64,000 bases of DNA from JAXDMU01 sp963762435. Lineage in GTDB: Bacteria; Pseudomonadota; Alphaproteobacteria; ATCC43930; CGMCC-115725. The position numbers were made by a program, and so were the translations under genes. How positions within the stretch are numbered: position 1 is the stretch's first letter; each line of letters begins with the position of its first letter. The stretch covers positions 443,791 to 507,790 of the forward strand of contig CAVXLN010000029.1 in NCBI GenBank assembly GCA_963762435.1. The letters are read 5' to 3'. Below, piece by piece: positions 40,551-48,551 of this stretch. The notes beneath the pieces were generated by a model. That model saw only the letters and a list, made by a program, of their open reading frames with translations. It searched no databases and was not told the origin of the DNA.

Positions 40551-43495
40551 TCGCCCGTCTCCGCGCCCCATTCGAGCAGTCGCGCCAGATGCGCATAAGC
40601 GCTCCAGCGCGGCGCCTGCTCCGGCCGCGGCCGGGCGCGGTAGGGTGTCGCCGGATCGTCGAACACGCGGATCAGGCGCTCGAGGCCGGCCTTGGCCTCC
40701 GCGGCGAGCCCGGCCGGCGTCTTCTCCTTGGCCTCGATCGCCACGATCTCGCCGGCCGGATCGCCGCCCGAGAGCCGCCAGAAGGCGAGCTCGGTCGCTG
40801 CGGTGGCCGGCACGCCCTCGAACCCGCCTTCGGCCGCGATCGCCGCCTCGAGCGGCAGCTGCGGCGAGAAGCCCAGCACGACATCGGCGCTCTTCGGCAC
40901 GGTGCCGGTCTTGTAGTCGATAAGCGCCAGCCCGCCCGCGCCCAGTCGATCGAGCCGGTCGGCCTTGGCCGTCAAGGTGAAGTCGCTGTCAAGCCGTAGC
41001 AGTCCTTTGGCCTCGGTCCAGCTCGCCGCAACGAACGGCCGCCGCTCCGCCTCCTGCGCCACGAACCATTGGGCGATCCGCTCGAAGCGCGGCCACCAGA
41101 AGGCCCAGACGCCAGGCCGCGCCAAGGCCTCGCCGAAGCTCGCACGCCCAAGCGCCAGCAACGCCTCGACCGGTCGCGCCGGCAAGGCAGCGGGATAGCG
41201 CCGGACGAAGGCGTCAAGCGCCTGATGGATGAACTGCCCGCGATCGGCCGCCCCCGGATCGGCGTCGAGCGGCTCCAGCGGCTCGAGCCTCAAGATGTGG
41301 CGCGCATAGATGGCGTAGGGGTCGCGCATCCAAGTCTCGATCTCGGTGACCGACAGCCGCCGTGGCCTTGCCGCGCGCGGCGGGCGCGGTGCCGGTGGCT
41401 CGGACGCCCGGATCGTGGCCGGCCGGTCGATGAGGGCAGGGTATGCCGCGAACTCATGCTTCTCGCCGGTGAGAGGCGGCAGCTCGGCCGCACGCAGCAC
41501 GGTGTCGAGCCGCAGCAGCCAGCGCGAGGGCACGGTCGGGGCGCCTTCGACCCGCACGGCGCGGGTGAGCACCACTTCCGGCGCCATGAAGCCCATCGCG
41601 AAATCCTGGGCTGCAAGGCCGATCATCGCTTCAGGCGACCTCAACCCGAACTCCTGCCGCATCGGCCGCGACAGCCAGGGATCGCTCGGCGCCTGCAGCG
41701 GCCAGGTGCCTTCATTCAAGCCGCCCAGCACGACGAGATCGGCCTGGACGAGCCGCGCTTCGAGCGGGCCCAGGATCTGAAGCCGCGGATGCCGGCCCCA
41801 GCGCGGGCGCACGACTGGCCCGGCCAGCAGCGCCTCGAACAGGATCGGATAGTCCGCACCCGCGATCGGCTCGAAATCCTGGGCGGCCTCGTTGAGCTCA
41901 GCCACGAAGCGTGCCAGCGCTTCGCCCGCCTCGAGCTTCCAGAGCTGTGCTGCACCCGTCTCGGTGTCGGTCGCGGCCAGCGCCTCGGCGGCCTGGATAT
42001 GAGCGGTCAGCATGTCGGCAAGCCGCGTCTCGGGCGCTGCCGCCAGCGCCACGAACTCGCCCAGCGCCTCTGCCAGCCGGTCGATCAGCGGCGCCAGACC
42101 CGGTGCAGCCGCCTTGAGGCCGTCGAGCCCCGGTGCCGGGCGCGGGCCACGCAGCCCCTGGCGCTCGAGCAAGCGCACCGCCTCGCGGAAGGCCACCGGC
42201 GCCAGCCCGCCGGATGCCAGCGGATGCTTCAGGAGCGCCAGCAGCGGCACCGGCGCCAGCCGCTCCGACACCGCCTCCGCGATGAGCCGCAAGAAGGCGC
42301 CGGGCGGCGTCTGGTTGAGCGGGATACCCGCCGAATCATCGATCTCGATCTCCCAGCGTGCAAGCTCGGCCGCAACGCGCCGGCCGAGGCCGCGATCGGG
42401 GGTCACCAGCATGGCGGTGGCGCCGGGCCGCTCGAGCCGGTGCCGCAGCAAGAGGGCGATGGCGCTCGCCTCCTCCTGCGGTCCGGCCAGATCGAGCCGC
42501 GTCAGCCCGTCGAACGCGCCATCCGGAAACCGCCGGATCGCGCGCCAATGGTGGCTGGACGCCGCCGGCCGCATGGTCTCGCGCAGGAGCTCGCCACGGC
42601 GCGATCCCGGGACAGGGGCGGCCCAGACCGGCAGCGTCTCGGATGCTGCGCCGATGTGGTCGAGCAGCAGCGCCAGCCCGTGCTGTGGATGGGTCGCATC
42701 GAGCCGGATCTCGTGCCACAGCTCCGCGTCGGCCCCGGTATCGACGCCCGGCAGCACCAGCGCGCCGGTCGGAAGCGCCGCGATCAGACCCAGAAGCTCG
42801 GCAGCCGCTGGGCTCGCCTCGCCGAAACCGGCCGCGATCACCGGCATCGCCAGCGGCTTCGACCGCCACGCGTCGGCTTGCGCCGCCATCAGCCGATCGC
42901 GCCGATCGGCGGGATCGAGCGCCCCTTCGGCCTCGATCACGGCTGGCCAATGGGCCGAGACGATCTTCAGGAACTCGACCGTGAGCGCCCAGTGGGCGGC
43001 ATGCTCCGCCGGCACCAGCTGATCGAGCCGGTCGAACGGCACGCGCTTGGTATGGGCCTGGTCGATGAGGCGGGCGAGGTCGCCGGCCAGCGCCACGGCC
43101 TGGCCGGGCAGGATCTCGCCGCTGCCGCGCCGGCGGCCCCATTGCCCGATGAGCCGCGCCAGCAGCAGCTGCCGGCGCAGTGCCGGGATCGCGGGCGGCA
43201 GGTCGAGGGTCTCGCCGAGCTCGGCGGAGAGCTCCAGCTCCTCGGCATCGATGTCGCCTAAGGCGCTCAGCCGCGGCAGCAGCATCGGCGCCTGGTCGGC
43301 TTGGCGCAGGAACGCATCGGCGAGGCTGCGGCAGGCGCGGCGGGTCGGCAGCAGGATGGTGATGCCGGCGAGGCTCAGCGGATCGCGGCCGAAGCGCGCG
43401 AAGACACCCGCGACCAGCGCGTCGAGGAAAGGCTGGTCGGATGGAATGGTCCAGATTGAGGGGCGAGGCGCGTCAGCCTCTGCAGTGCCTGCCAC
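40547..43495 (-). CDS. addB: Double-strand break repair protein AddB
   Basis: 982 residues from a GTG that overlaps the murU-like gene by 23 bases. The helicase-like N-terminal part has ITILLPTRRACRSLADAFL, a degenerate ATP site. The C-terminal RecB-family nuclease has LALIDYKTGTVP near residue 860. No cysteine cluster is seen in the last 150 residues, so the iron-sulfur cluster of the Bacillus type is absent. AddB recognises DNA ends and Chi-like sites and pairs with AddA. Confidence 0.95.
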   Translation of the reverse strand: MAGTAEADAPRPSIWTIPSDQPFLDALVAGVFARFGRDPLSLAGITILLPTRRACRSLADAFLRQADQAPMLLPRLSALGDIDAEELELSAELGETLDLPPAIPALRRQLLLARLIGQWGRRRGSGEILPGQAVALAGDLARLIDQAHTKRVPFDRLDQLVPAEHAAHWALTVEFLKIVSAHWPAVIEAEGALDPADRRDRLMAAQADAWRSKPLAMPVIAAGFGEASPAAAELLGLIAALPTGALVLPGVDTGADAELWHEIRLDATHPQHGLALLLDHIGAASETLPVWAAPVPGSRRGELLRETMRPAASSHHWRAIRRFPDGAFDGLTRLDLAGPQEEASAIALLLRHRLERPGATAMLVTPDRGLGRRVAAELARWEIEIDDSAGIPLNQTPPGAFLRLIAEAVSERLAPVPLLALLKHPLASGGLAPVAFREAVRLLERQGLRGPRPAPGLDGLKAAAPGLAPLIDRLAEALGEFVALAAAPETRLADMLTAHIQAAEALAATDTETGAAQLWKLEAGEALARFVAELNEAAQDFEPIAGADYPILFEALLAGPVVRPRWGRHPRLQILGPLEARLVQADLVVLGGLNEGTWPLQAPSDPWLSRPMRQEFGLRSPEAMIGLAAQDFAMGFMAPEVVLTRAVRVEGAPTVPSRWLLRLDTVLRAAELPPLTGEKHEFAAYPALIDRPATIRASEPPAPRPPRAARPRRLSVTEIETWMRDPYAIYARHILRLEPLEPLDADPGAADRGQFIHQALDAFVRRYPAALPARPVEALLALGRASFGEALARPGVWAFWWPRFERIAQWFVAQEAERRPFVAASWTEAKGLLRLDSDFTLTAKADRLDRLGAGGLALIDYKTGTVPKSADVVLGFSPQLPLEAAIAAEGGFEGVPATAATELAFWRLSGGDPAGEIVAIEAKEKTPAGLAAEAKAGLERLIRVFDDPATPYRARPRPEQAPRWSAYAHLARLLEWGAETGE

Positions 43496-44198
43496 GATAT
43501 TGCTCGTCGACGAGCGCCATGCCGGCCGGGGTGCTGACATGATACCACTCGCCATCATGCACGATGGCACCGAGGCGCCCGGCCGCCAAGGCGCGGTCGA
43601 AGAGCAAATTCATGGAAAAAGGCCCCTCAGGTGTGTCGGTGAAGAGCGCAGGGGCCAGGATCTGCACGCCGGCGTAGAGGTAGGGCGCTTCCGTGTCCGG
43701 CGCGCGCCGGTGTGGTCGGCCCTCGGCATCGAGCGTGAAGTCGCCGGCACCGCCGCTGTCGCCGATCGCTGTCGTCCGCGGATGGAAGAGCAGCGTGAGA
43801 TCGTCCCGCGCCGGATCGAAGGCGGCGGCGAGCCGGTCGAGCGCCGATACCGGCCCGTCGCGCCACAGGCTGTCGCCATTGATCGCGAAGAAGGGATCGG
43901 GACCCAGCAGCGGCAGCGCGTTGCGGATGCCGCCGCCGGTCTCGAGCGCCGCCGCTTCCGCCGAGATCACGATCTCGGGCGTTGGGCGCCGCGCCAGATG
44001 CTCGGCCACGAGAGGGCTCAGATGGTGCGTGTTGACCACCACCTTCTCGACCCCGGCCTCCTCCAGCCGGTCCAGCGCATGGTCGATCAGCGCCCGCCCG
44101 CCGATCTGCACCAGCGGCTTCGGCAGCGTGTCGGTGATCGGGCGCAGCCGCTCGCCGCGGCCGGCGGCGAGGATCATGGCGGTGCGCGGCTTGATCAT
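43473..44198 (-). CDS. murU: Nucleotidyltransferase, probable MurNAc-1-phosphate uridylyltransferase
   Basis: 241 residues. The NTP-binding motif is MILAAGRGERLRPITDTLPK, and a catalytic Asp is in FFAINGDSLW. The C-terminal part is short, without a hexapeptide-repeat domain, as in MurU. It follows an AmgK-like kinase, and the AmgK-MurU pair converts MurNAc to UDP-MurNAc in cell-wall recycling. The start overlaps the upstream gene by four bases. The pairing gives the assignment its support; a sugar-phosphate nucleotidyltransferase of other specificity is possible. Confidence 0.85.
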   Translation of the reverse strand: MIKPRTAMILAAGRGERLRPITDTLPKPLVQIGGRALIDHALDRLEEAGVEKVVVNTHHLSPLVAEHLARRPTPEIVISAEAAALETGGGIRNALPLLGPDPFFAINGDSLWRDGPVSALDRLAAAFDPARDDLTLLFHPRTTAIGDSGGAGDFTLDAEGRPHRRAPDTEAPYLYAGVQILAPALFTDTPEGPFSMNLLFDRALAAGRLGAIVHDGEWYHVSTPAGMALVDEQYRGRHCRG

Positions 44199-45661
44199 GA
44201 GGGGCTCCGAGCCGGGATGCCGCGCGAGCCCGGCGGCACATGACGGTCGAGCCAGCCTTTGATCTCGATGAGCGCCGGATGGGCGAGGCTCGCCTCCAGC
44301 AGCCGCCAGACGCGCGGCAGATGGGTGAGATAGTGCGGCTTGCCGTCGCGCCGATCGAGCCGGCAGAACAGCCCGACGATCTTGGTCTGGCGCTGTGCGC
44401 CCATGATGGCGAAGGAGAGGCCGAAGGCGTCGGGATCGATGCCGGGCCGGCGGTCGAGATAGCGCTGCCGCATCGCCGTCCGGATCGGTGCGGAGACATC
44501 GCGGCGCGCATCCTCGAGCAGCGACATGAGGTCATAGGTGACCGGGCCGATCACCGCGTCCTGGAAGTCGATGAGCCCGCAGGCGGCGAGACCGGGCCGG
44601 TCGAGCCGGATGAGGTTGCCGGGGAAGTAGTCGCGCAGCACCAAGCTCGACGGCACGGCGCGCGCCAGCGGCAGCACGGCACGCCAAAGCTCGGCGAACT
44701 CTTCCCGCAGCGCCGGTGAGGCCTCTTGGCCGATCGCCGGCAGGAACCAAAGCGGGAAGCGGTCGACCTCCTCCAGCAGGATCTCGTCCGAATAGGCGGG
44801 CACGCCGTGATCCAGCGCCAGATCGAACCGGTCATGGAGATCGGCCAGCAGTTCGGTCGCGAGGCCATAGAGAGCGGCGTCGCCGGCGCCCTGGTCGAGC
44901 AGGCTCGCGAAAGTGTCGTCGCCCAGATCCTCCAGCACGGCGAAGCCGCCTTCCGGGTCAGTCGCCAGGATCAGCGGCGCCGAATAGTCGAGCCGATGCA
45001 GCAGCCGCGCGATCTTGAAGAAGGGCCGCGCATCGAACCGGTCGGGCGGACCGTCCATCAGGATGGCGCGCCGGCCCTTGTCGCTGAGGCGGAAATAGCG
45101 CCGGACGGAGGCGTCACCCGGGATGGGCTCGAGCTTGGCCCGGCCCCAGCCGGCACCGGTCAGGAACTCCGCGCGCCGCTGATCGCGATCGATCACGATG
45201 CGACCAGCCGATCGGCGAGATCGCTGCCGCCTGCGGCCGAGAGCGTGGCACGGCGCGCGTCGCCCTCCATCGGTTCGATCATGACGTTCGAGCCGCCGCG
45301 CCGGTAGCAGCCCCGCCAGCCGTTCCGGCCATTCGATCAGCAGGATGCCGTCGATGAGCGCCTCTTCGAAACCCAGCTCCCAGATGTCCTCGGGATCGGT
45401 CAGGCGATAGAGGTCGAAATGCCAGATCGGGCCGGTCTCGCCATCATAGGTCTGGACCAGCGTGAAGGTCGGGCTCGGCACCTCGGTTTCGGCTCCCGCG
45501 AGCTGCCGGATGAAGGCGCGGGCGAAGACGGTCTTGCCGGCGCCGAGCGGGCCCCGGAGCGCCACCAGATCGCGCGGGCGCGCCGCCTTCGCCACTCGGG
45601 CGGCCAGCGCCTCGGTTGCCCGCTCGTGCTCAAGCTCGATGATATGGGTGCCGGAAGCCAT
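44195..45661 (-). CDS. Fused reading frame: TsaE ATPase plus AmgK-like kinase
   Basis: An open frame of 488 codons. Residues 1-122 are TsaE: GPLGAGKT (Walker A), SPTFTLVQTYD, HFDLYRLTDPEDIWELGF and LIEWPERL. TsaE helps make the t6A base of ANN-decoding tRNAs. From residue 156 (GTG at 45196) an AmgK-like kinase follows, with VLRDYFPGNLIRLDRPG and GLIDFQDAVIGPVTYDLMSL, acting on MurNAc. Residues 123-155 are an Arg-rich linker out of the native frame. Another frame encodes the expected TsaE end, so this looks like two overlapping genes joined by a one-base shift. Confidence 0.85.
   Translation of the reverse strand: MASGTHIIELEHERATEALAARVAKAARPRDLVALRGPLGAGKTVFARAFIRQLAGAETEVPSPTFTLVQTYDGETGPIWHFDLYRLTDPEDIWELGFEEALIDGILLIEWPERLAGLLPARRLERHDRTDGGRRAPCHALGRRRQRSRRSAGRIVIDRDQRRAEFLTGAGWGRAKLEPIPGDASVRRYFRLSDKGRRAILMDGPPDRFDARPFFKIARLLHRLDYSAPLILATDPEGGFAVLEDLGDDTFASLLDQGAGDAALYGLATELLADLHDRFDLALDHGVPAYSDEILLEEVDRFPLWFLPAIGQEASPALREEFAELWRAVLPLARAVPSSLVLRDYFPGNLIRLDRPGLAACGLIDFQDAVIGPVTYDLMSLLEDARRDVSAPIRTAMRQRYLDRRPGIDPDAFGLSFAIMGAQRQTKIVGLFCRLDRRDGKPHYLTHLPRVWRLLEASLAHPALIEIKGWLDRHVPPGSRGIPARSPS
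45193..45310 (-). other. tsaE: Apparent frame slip and native C-terminus of tsaE
   Basis: Reading one base over from about 45288-45300 gives a peptide with NVMIEPMEGDARRATLSAAG that ends in TGA at 45193-45195. This is what the C-terminus of TsaE homologues looks like. The stop overlaps a GTG start for the kinase (GTGA), the usual gene junction. In the sequenced frame this stretch is instead Arg/His-rich. A single extra base near CGGCTCGAACG would explain it. Confidence 0.7.
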
Positions 45662-45705
45662 GGACCTTCATACGAGAGCGGGAGTCGGCGGGGCAAGCGC
45701 ACGAC

Positions 45706-45721
45706 TTGATTGATCGTTCAA
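45706..45721. promoter_or_regulatory. TetR-type operator, site 1
   Basis: TTGATTGATCGTTCAA is an inverted repeat with TTGA/TTCAA ends. It lies in the 84-base spacer between tsaE and the divergent TetR gene and is nearly identical to site 2. It is likely a binding site of the TetR product. Confidence 0.65.
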
Positions 45722-45741
45722 CCAACTCGTGATAGCGTCAC

Positions 45742-45757
45742 TTGAATGAGCGTTCAA
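45742..45757. promoter_or_regulatory. TetR-type operator, site 2, over the start codon
   Basis: TTGAATGAGCGTTCAA matches site 1 at 14 of 16 positions. It overlaps the ATG of the TetR gene at 45746, and CTTGAA/TTCAAG arms extend the symmetry. The centres are 36 bases apart, so two dimers could bind on nearby faces and block both transcription and translation initiation. Confidence 0.65.
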
Positions 45758-46375
45758 GAGCCCAAGCCGCCGACCGCCGAGCGACTGATTTTCGCCGCCA
45801 TGCAGCTCTTCATGCTGAAGGGCTACAACTCGACCAGCATTGCCGACATCCTGCGCGAGGCGGGGGCCAATTCCGGCAGCCTCTATCACGTGTTCCCGAC
45901 CAAGCAGGATCTGCTGCTGGCCGTGCTGAAGAAGTATCGGGAAGGCATCGGCACGATGCTGCTGGCGCCGGCCTGGCAGGAGGTCGAGGATCCGATCGGC
46001 AAGGTCTTCGCGCTGCTCGAGGTCTATCGCGCGGCACTCGACCAGACGGACTGCACCTATGGCTGCCCGATCGGCAGCCTGGCCTTGGAGATCCACGAGC
46101 CCGACCCATCGGTCCGGCTGCTGCTGGCGGCCAATTTCGAAGCCTGGGTGGAGGCGATCAAGGGCTGCCTCGACGAGGCCGGCGATCGGCTGCCGGCTGG
46201 TATCGATCGGCGGTCGCTCGCCCAGCTCGTGCTCACCACCATGGAAGGTGGGGTAATGCAGGCGCGCACGCATCGCTCGCTGCAGCCTTTCGATGCGTCG
46301 GTGGCGCTCCTGCGCGACTATCTCGACCGCCTGCAGCAGGCGGCGTCCGCATCACAAGGGGAGACGCGGTCATGA
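45746..46375 (+). CDS. TetR/AcrR-family transcriptional regulator
   Basis: 209 residues. The N-terminal helix-turn-helix is ERLIFAAMQLFMLKGYNSTS with ADILREAGANSGSLYHVFPT. The C-terminal ligand domain has two Cys (DCTYGCP). It is the first of two overlapping genes, the second encoding an exported SRPBCC protein. Two matching operators precede it, so autorepression is likely. A hydrophobic ligand shared with the partner protein is an inference. Confidence 0.93.
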   Translation: MSVQEPKPPTAERLIFAAMQLFMLKGYNSTSIADILREAGANSGSLYHVFPTKQDLLLAVLKKYREGIGTMLLAPAWQEVEDPIGKVFALLEVYRAALDQTDCTYGCPIGSLALEIHEPDPSVRLLLAANFEAWVEAIKGCLDEAGDRLPAGIDRRSLAQLVLTTMEGGVMQARTHRSLQPFDASVALLRDYLDRLQQAASASQGETRS

Positions 46376-46923
46376 GGATGATGCTTGCAGCCTTGGCTTT
46401 CGTCGCAAGTTCGGCCGCGGCGGCCGAGCCCGAAACGGCAGCGCTCAAGCAAGGCGTTGCCGCCGACGGCACGCGCTTCTACGAGGATACGCTCATCATC
46501 AAGGCGCCACCCAAGGCGCTCTGGGCCGCCTTCACCGACACGGATTCCTATCGCAAATGGGCGGTACCGGTGGCCGCGATCGATTTCCGCCTGGGCGGCG
46601 GCATCGAGGCGAGCTACGACCCGAAAGGTCATCTCGGCGATCCGCAGAACATCAAGAACACGCTCATCGCCTATATCCCGGAGCGGCTGCTCGTGTTTCG
46701 CAACGTCCAATCGCCCGATGGCATGCCGGGCAAGGAGGTCTATGCCAAGACCGTGAAGACGTTGGAGTTCGAGGCGCTCGGACCGAGCGAGACGCGCGTC
46801 ACCGTGTCCGGCATCGGCTTCGGCAGCGGGGCGGAGTTCGACCAGCTCTACAAATTCTTCTCGGTCGGCGACGGCCATATGCTGGCGACGCTGAAGAAGG
46901 CGATGGAGACGCCGGCGAACTAG
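46372..46923 (+). CDS. Exported SRPBCC-family protein
   Basis: 183 residues with a signal peptide (MMLAALAFVASSAAAAEPET). The mature part is a START-like beta-barrel: FYEDTLIIKAPPKALWAAFT, YRKWAVPVAAIDFRLGGGIE, then VTVSGIGFGSGAEFDQLYKF and a C-terminal helix. Most family members are cytoplasmic, so secretion to the periplasm is notable. It overlaps the TetR gene (ATGA) and its stop overlaps the stop of the convergent DUF1697 gene. Confidence 0.85.
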   Translation: MRMMLAALAFVASSAAAAEPETAALKQGVAADGTRFYEDTLIIKAPPKALWAAFTDTDSYRKWAVPVAAIDFRLGGGIEASYDPKGHLGDPQNIKNTLIAYIPERLLVFRNVQSPDGMPGKEVYAKTVKTLEFEALGPSETRVTVSGIGFGSGAEFDQLYKFFSVGDGHMLATLKKAMETPAN

Positions 46924-47435
46924 ACTTTGCTGCCGGCCCAATCGGCGAGGGTCGCGACCGTGTTCATGTTGCGCGCGGTGCCGGTCTTGGCGGCCGGGAT
47001 CCTGAGTTTCGACTGGCCGGCGCCGTCGGGGTAGTGGACGTAGATCTCGCGCGTGCCGAGGGCCATCTTCTCATTCTGCCGGCCCGCGGCATGATCGAGC
47101 GCGTCGGCGGGCGGGGGTGCCTCGAGAAAGATCGCGTGGCAAAGATTGCCCGGCACTTCGGGAAAGGGGTTCGCCGCCAGGACCGCGGCCATCTCTGACG
47201 CCGTCCGGACGAGGACGCCGACAGGCTTGCCGGCGTAGGCCTCGAGCGCTTGCTCCAGCGTCACCTTGACCGCCTTCTCGTCGGCGTCGCTCTCGAACAC
47301 GACGTTGCCGCTGGCGATGTAAGTCCGGACTTTGGCGAAGCCCGCCTTCTCGCACAGCGTGCGCAGCTCACTCATCGGCAGCTTGCCGGTGCCGCCGAGA
47401 TTGACGGCGCGGAGGAGGGCGATATAGGCGGTCAT
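46920..47435 (-). CDS. DUF1697 protein
   Basis: 171 residues. Family hallmarks are the start MTAYIALLRAVNLGGTGKL, TYIASGNVVFESDADE and IYVHYPDGAGQSKLRIP near the end. The fold is ferredoxin-like, and the function is unknown. It is convergent with the SRPBCC gene, sharing a CTAG that serves as stop for both, and divergent from the ferredoxin-NADP reductase gene across a 99-base spacer. Confidence 0.92.
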   Translation of the reverse strand: MTAYIALLRAVNLGGTGKLPMSELRTLCEKAGFAKVRTYIASGNVVFESDADEKAVKVTLEQALEAYAGKPVGVLVRTASEMAAVLAANPFPEVPGNLCHAIFLEAPPPADALDHAAGRQNEKMALGTREIYVHYPDGAGQSKLRIPAAKTGTARNMNTVATLADWAGSKV

Positions 47436-47534
47436 GATGCCGATCCTATCGCGCCAGGCCCGATAAAGCCCGCTTGATCCGCCGGCCCTGCCTCGCCATG
47501 GTGTCGCCTTTTCACGGGGAGCGGTCCCGAAACC

Positions 47535-48551
47535 ATGTCCAGCTTGCACGAGACCGATGTCGCCATCGTCGGGGCCGGCCCGGTCGGCCTCTTCGCCATC
47601 TTCGAGTGCGGCATGCTGCGCATGCGCTGCCATGTCGTCGACACGCTGGAAGCGGTCGGCGGGCAGTGTGCAGCGCTCTATCCGGAGAAGCCGATCTTCG
47701 ACATCCCGGCCTATCTCGAGATCGGCGCCCAGGCCCTGGTCGAGCGGCTGGCCGAGCAGGTGCGGCCGTTCAATCCAGTCTTCCATCTGGGCCAGCAGGT
47801 CGAGCGCCTGACCGCGTTCGAGGGCGGCGGGTTCGAGCTCGGCACTTCGGCCGGCACAATCATCCGCGCCAAGGCGGTCATCCTGGCGGCCGGGGCGGGC
47901 GCCTTCGGGCCCAATCGGCCGCCGCTCGACGGGATCGAAGCCTTCGAAGGCAAGAGTATCTTCTATCTCGTCTCCCGGCGCGAGGCGTTCCGCGGCCAGC
48001 GCGTGGTCATCGCCGGCGGCGGCGATTCAGCGGTCGATTGGGCCTTGAGCCTCAGCGATGTCGCGTCGAAAATCATGTTGGTGCATCGCCGCGCCAAGTT
48101 CCGTGCCGCACCCGAAAGTGCTGCCCGGCTGCAGGCGCTCGCCGATAGCGGCCGGATCGAGCTGGTGGTGCCCTATCAGCTCGATGCGCTCGAAGGCGAG
48201 GGCGGGCGGCTTTCCGCCGTCATCGTCGCCGATCTCGATGGCGGCAAGCGCCGGCTCGAGGCCGATATGCTGTTGCCCTTCTTCGGCCTCTCCATGTCGC
48301 TGGGGCCAATCGCGGAGTGGGGGCTCGGGCTCGAGAAGCACCATATCGCCATCGATCCGGCGACCGCGGCAACCAGCCTGCCGGGCGTCTTCGCGATCGG
48401 CGATGTCGCGACTTATCCGGGCAAGCTCAAGTTGATTCTGACGGGCTTTGCTGAAGCGGCGCAGGCTGCGCACGCGATTCACCCGATCGTGCACCCCGGC
48501 GAGGCGCTGCATTTCGAGTATTCGACCTCGAAGGGCGTGCCGCAGGCTTGA
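47535..48551 (+). CDS. Ferredoxin--NADP reductase, thioredoxin-reductase-like type
   Basis: 338 residues. The FAD site is VAIVGAGPVGLFAIFECGM, with GGQCAALYPEKPIFDIP after it. The NADPH site is VVIAGGGDSAVDWALSLS. The C-terminal AIGDVATYPGKLKLILTGFA completes the FAD fold. No CxxC pair is present, so it is the YumC-like FNR type rather than a thioredoxin reductase. It transfers electrons between NADPH and ferredoxin or flavodoxin. Its 3' end overlaps the DivL-like kinase gene by 125 bases, tail to tail. Confidence 0.93.
   Translation: MSSLHETDVAIVGAGPVGLFAIFECGMLRMRCHVVDTLEAVGGQCAALYPEKPIFDIPAYLEIGAQALVERLAEQVRPFNPVFHLGQQVERLTAFEGGGFELGTSAGTIIRAKAVILAAGAGAFGPNRPPLDGIEAFEGKSIFYLVSRREAFRGQRVVIAGGGDSAVDWALSLSDVASKIMLVHRRAKFRAAPESAARLQALADSGRIELVVPYQLDALEGEGGRLSAVIVADLDGGKRRLEADMLLPFFGLSMSLGPIAEWGLGLEKHHIAIDPATAATSLPGVFAIGDVATYPGKLKLILTGFAEAAQAAHAIHPIVHPGEALHFEYSTSKGVPQA

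Noticed and set aside
41069..43261. Plus-strand open frame of 730 codons opposite addB
   Set aside because: Antisense shadow of a well-supported AddB; no ribosome site and abnormal composition.
46920..46923. CTAG shared as the stop codons of two convergent genes
   Set aside because: True in the sequence, but such minimal overlaps are common in compact genomes and need no special explanation.
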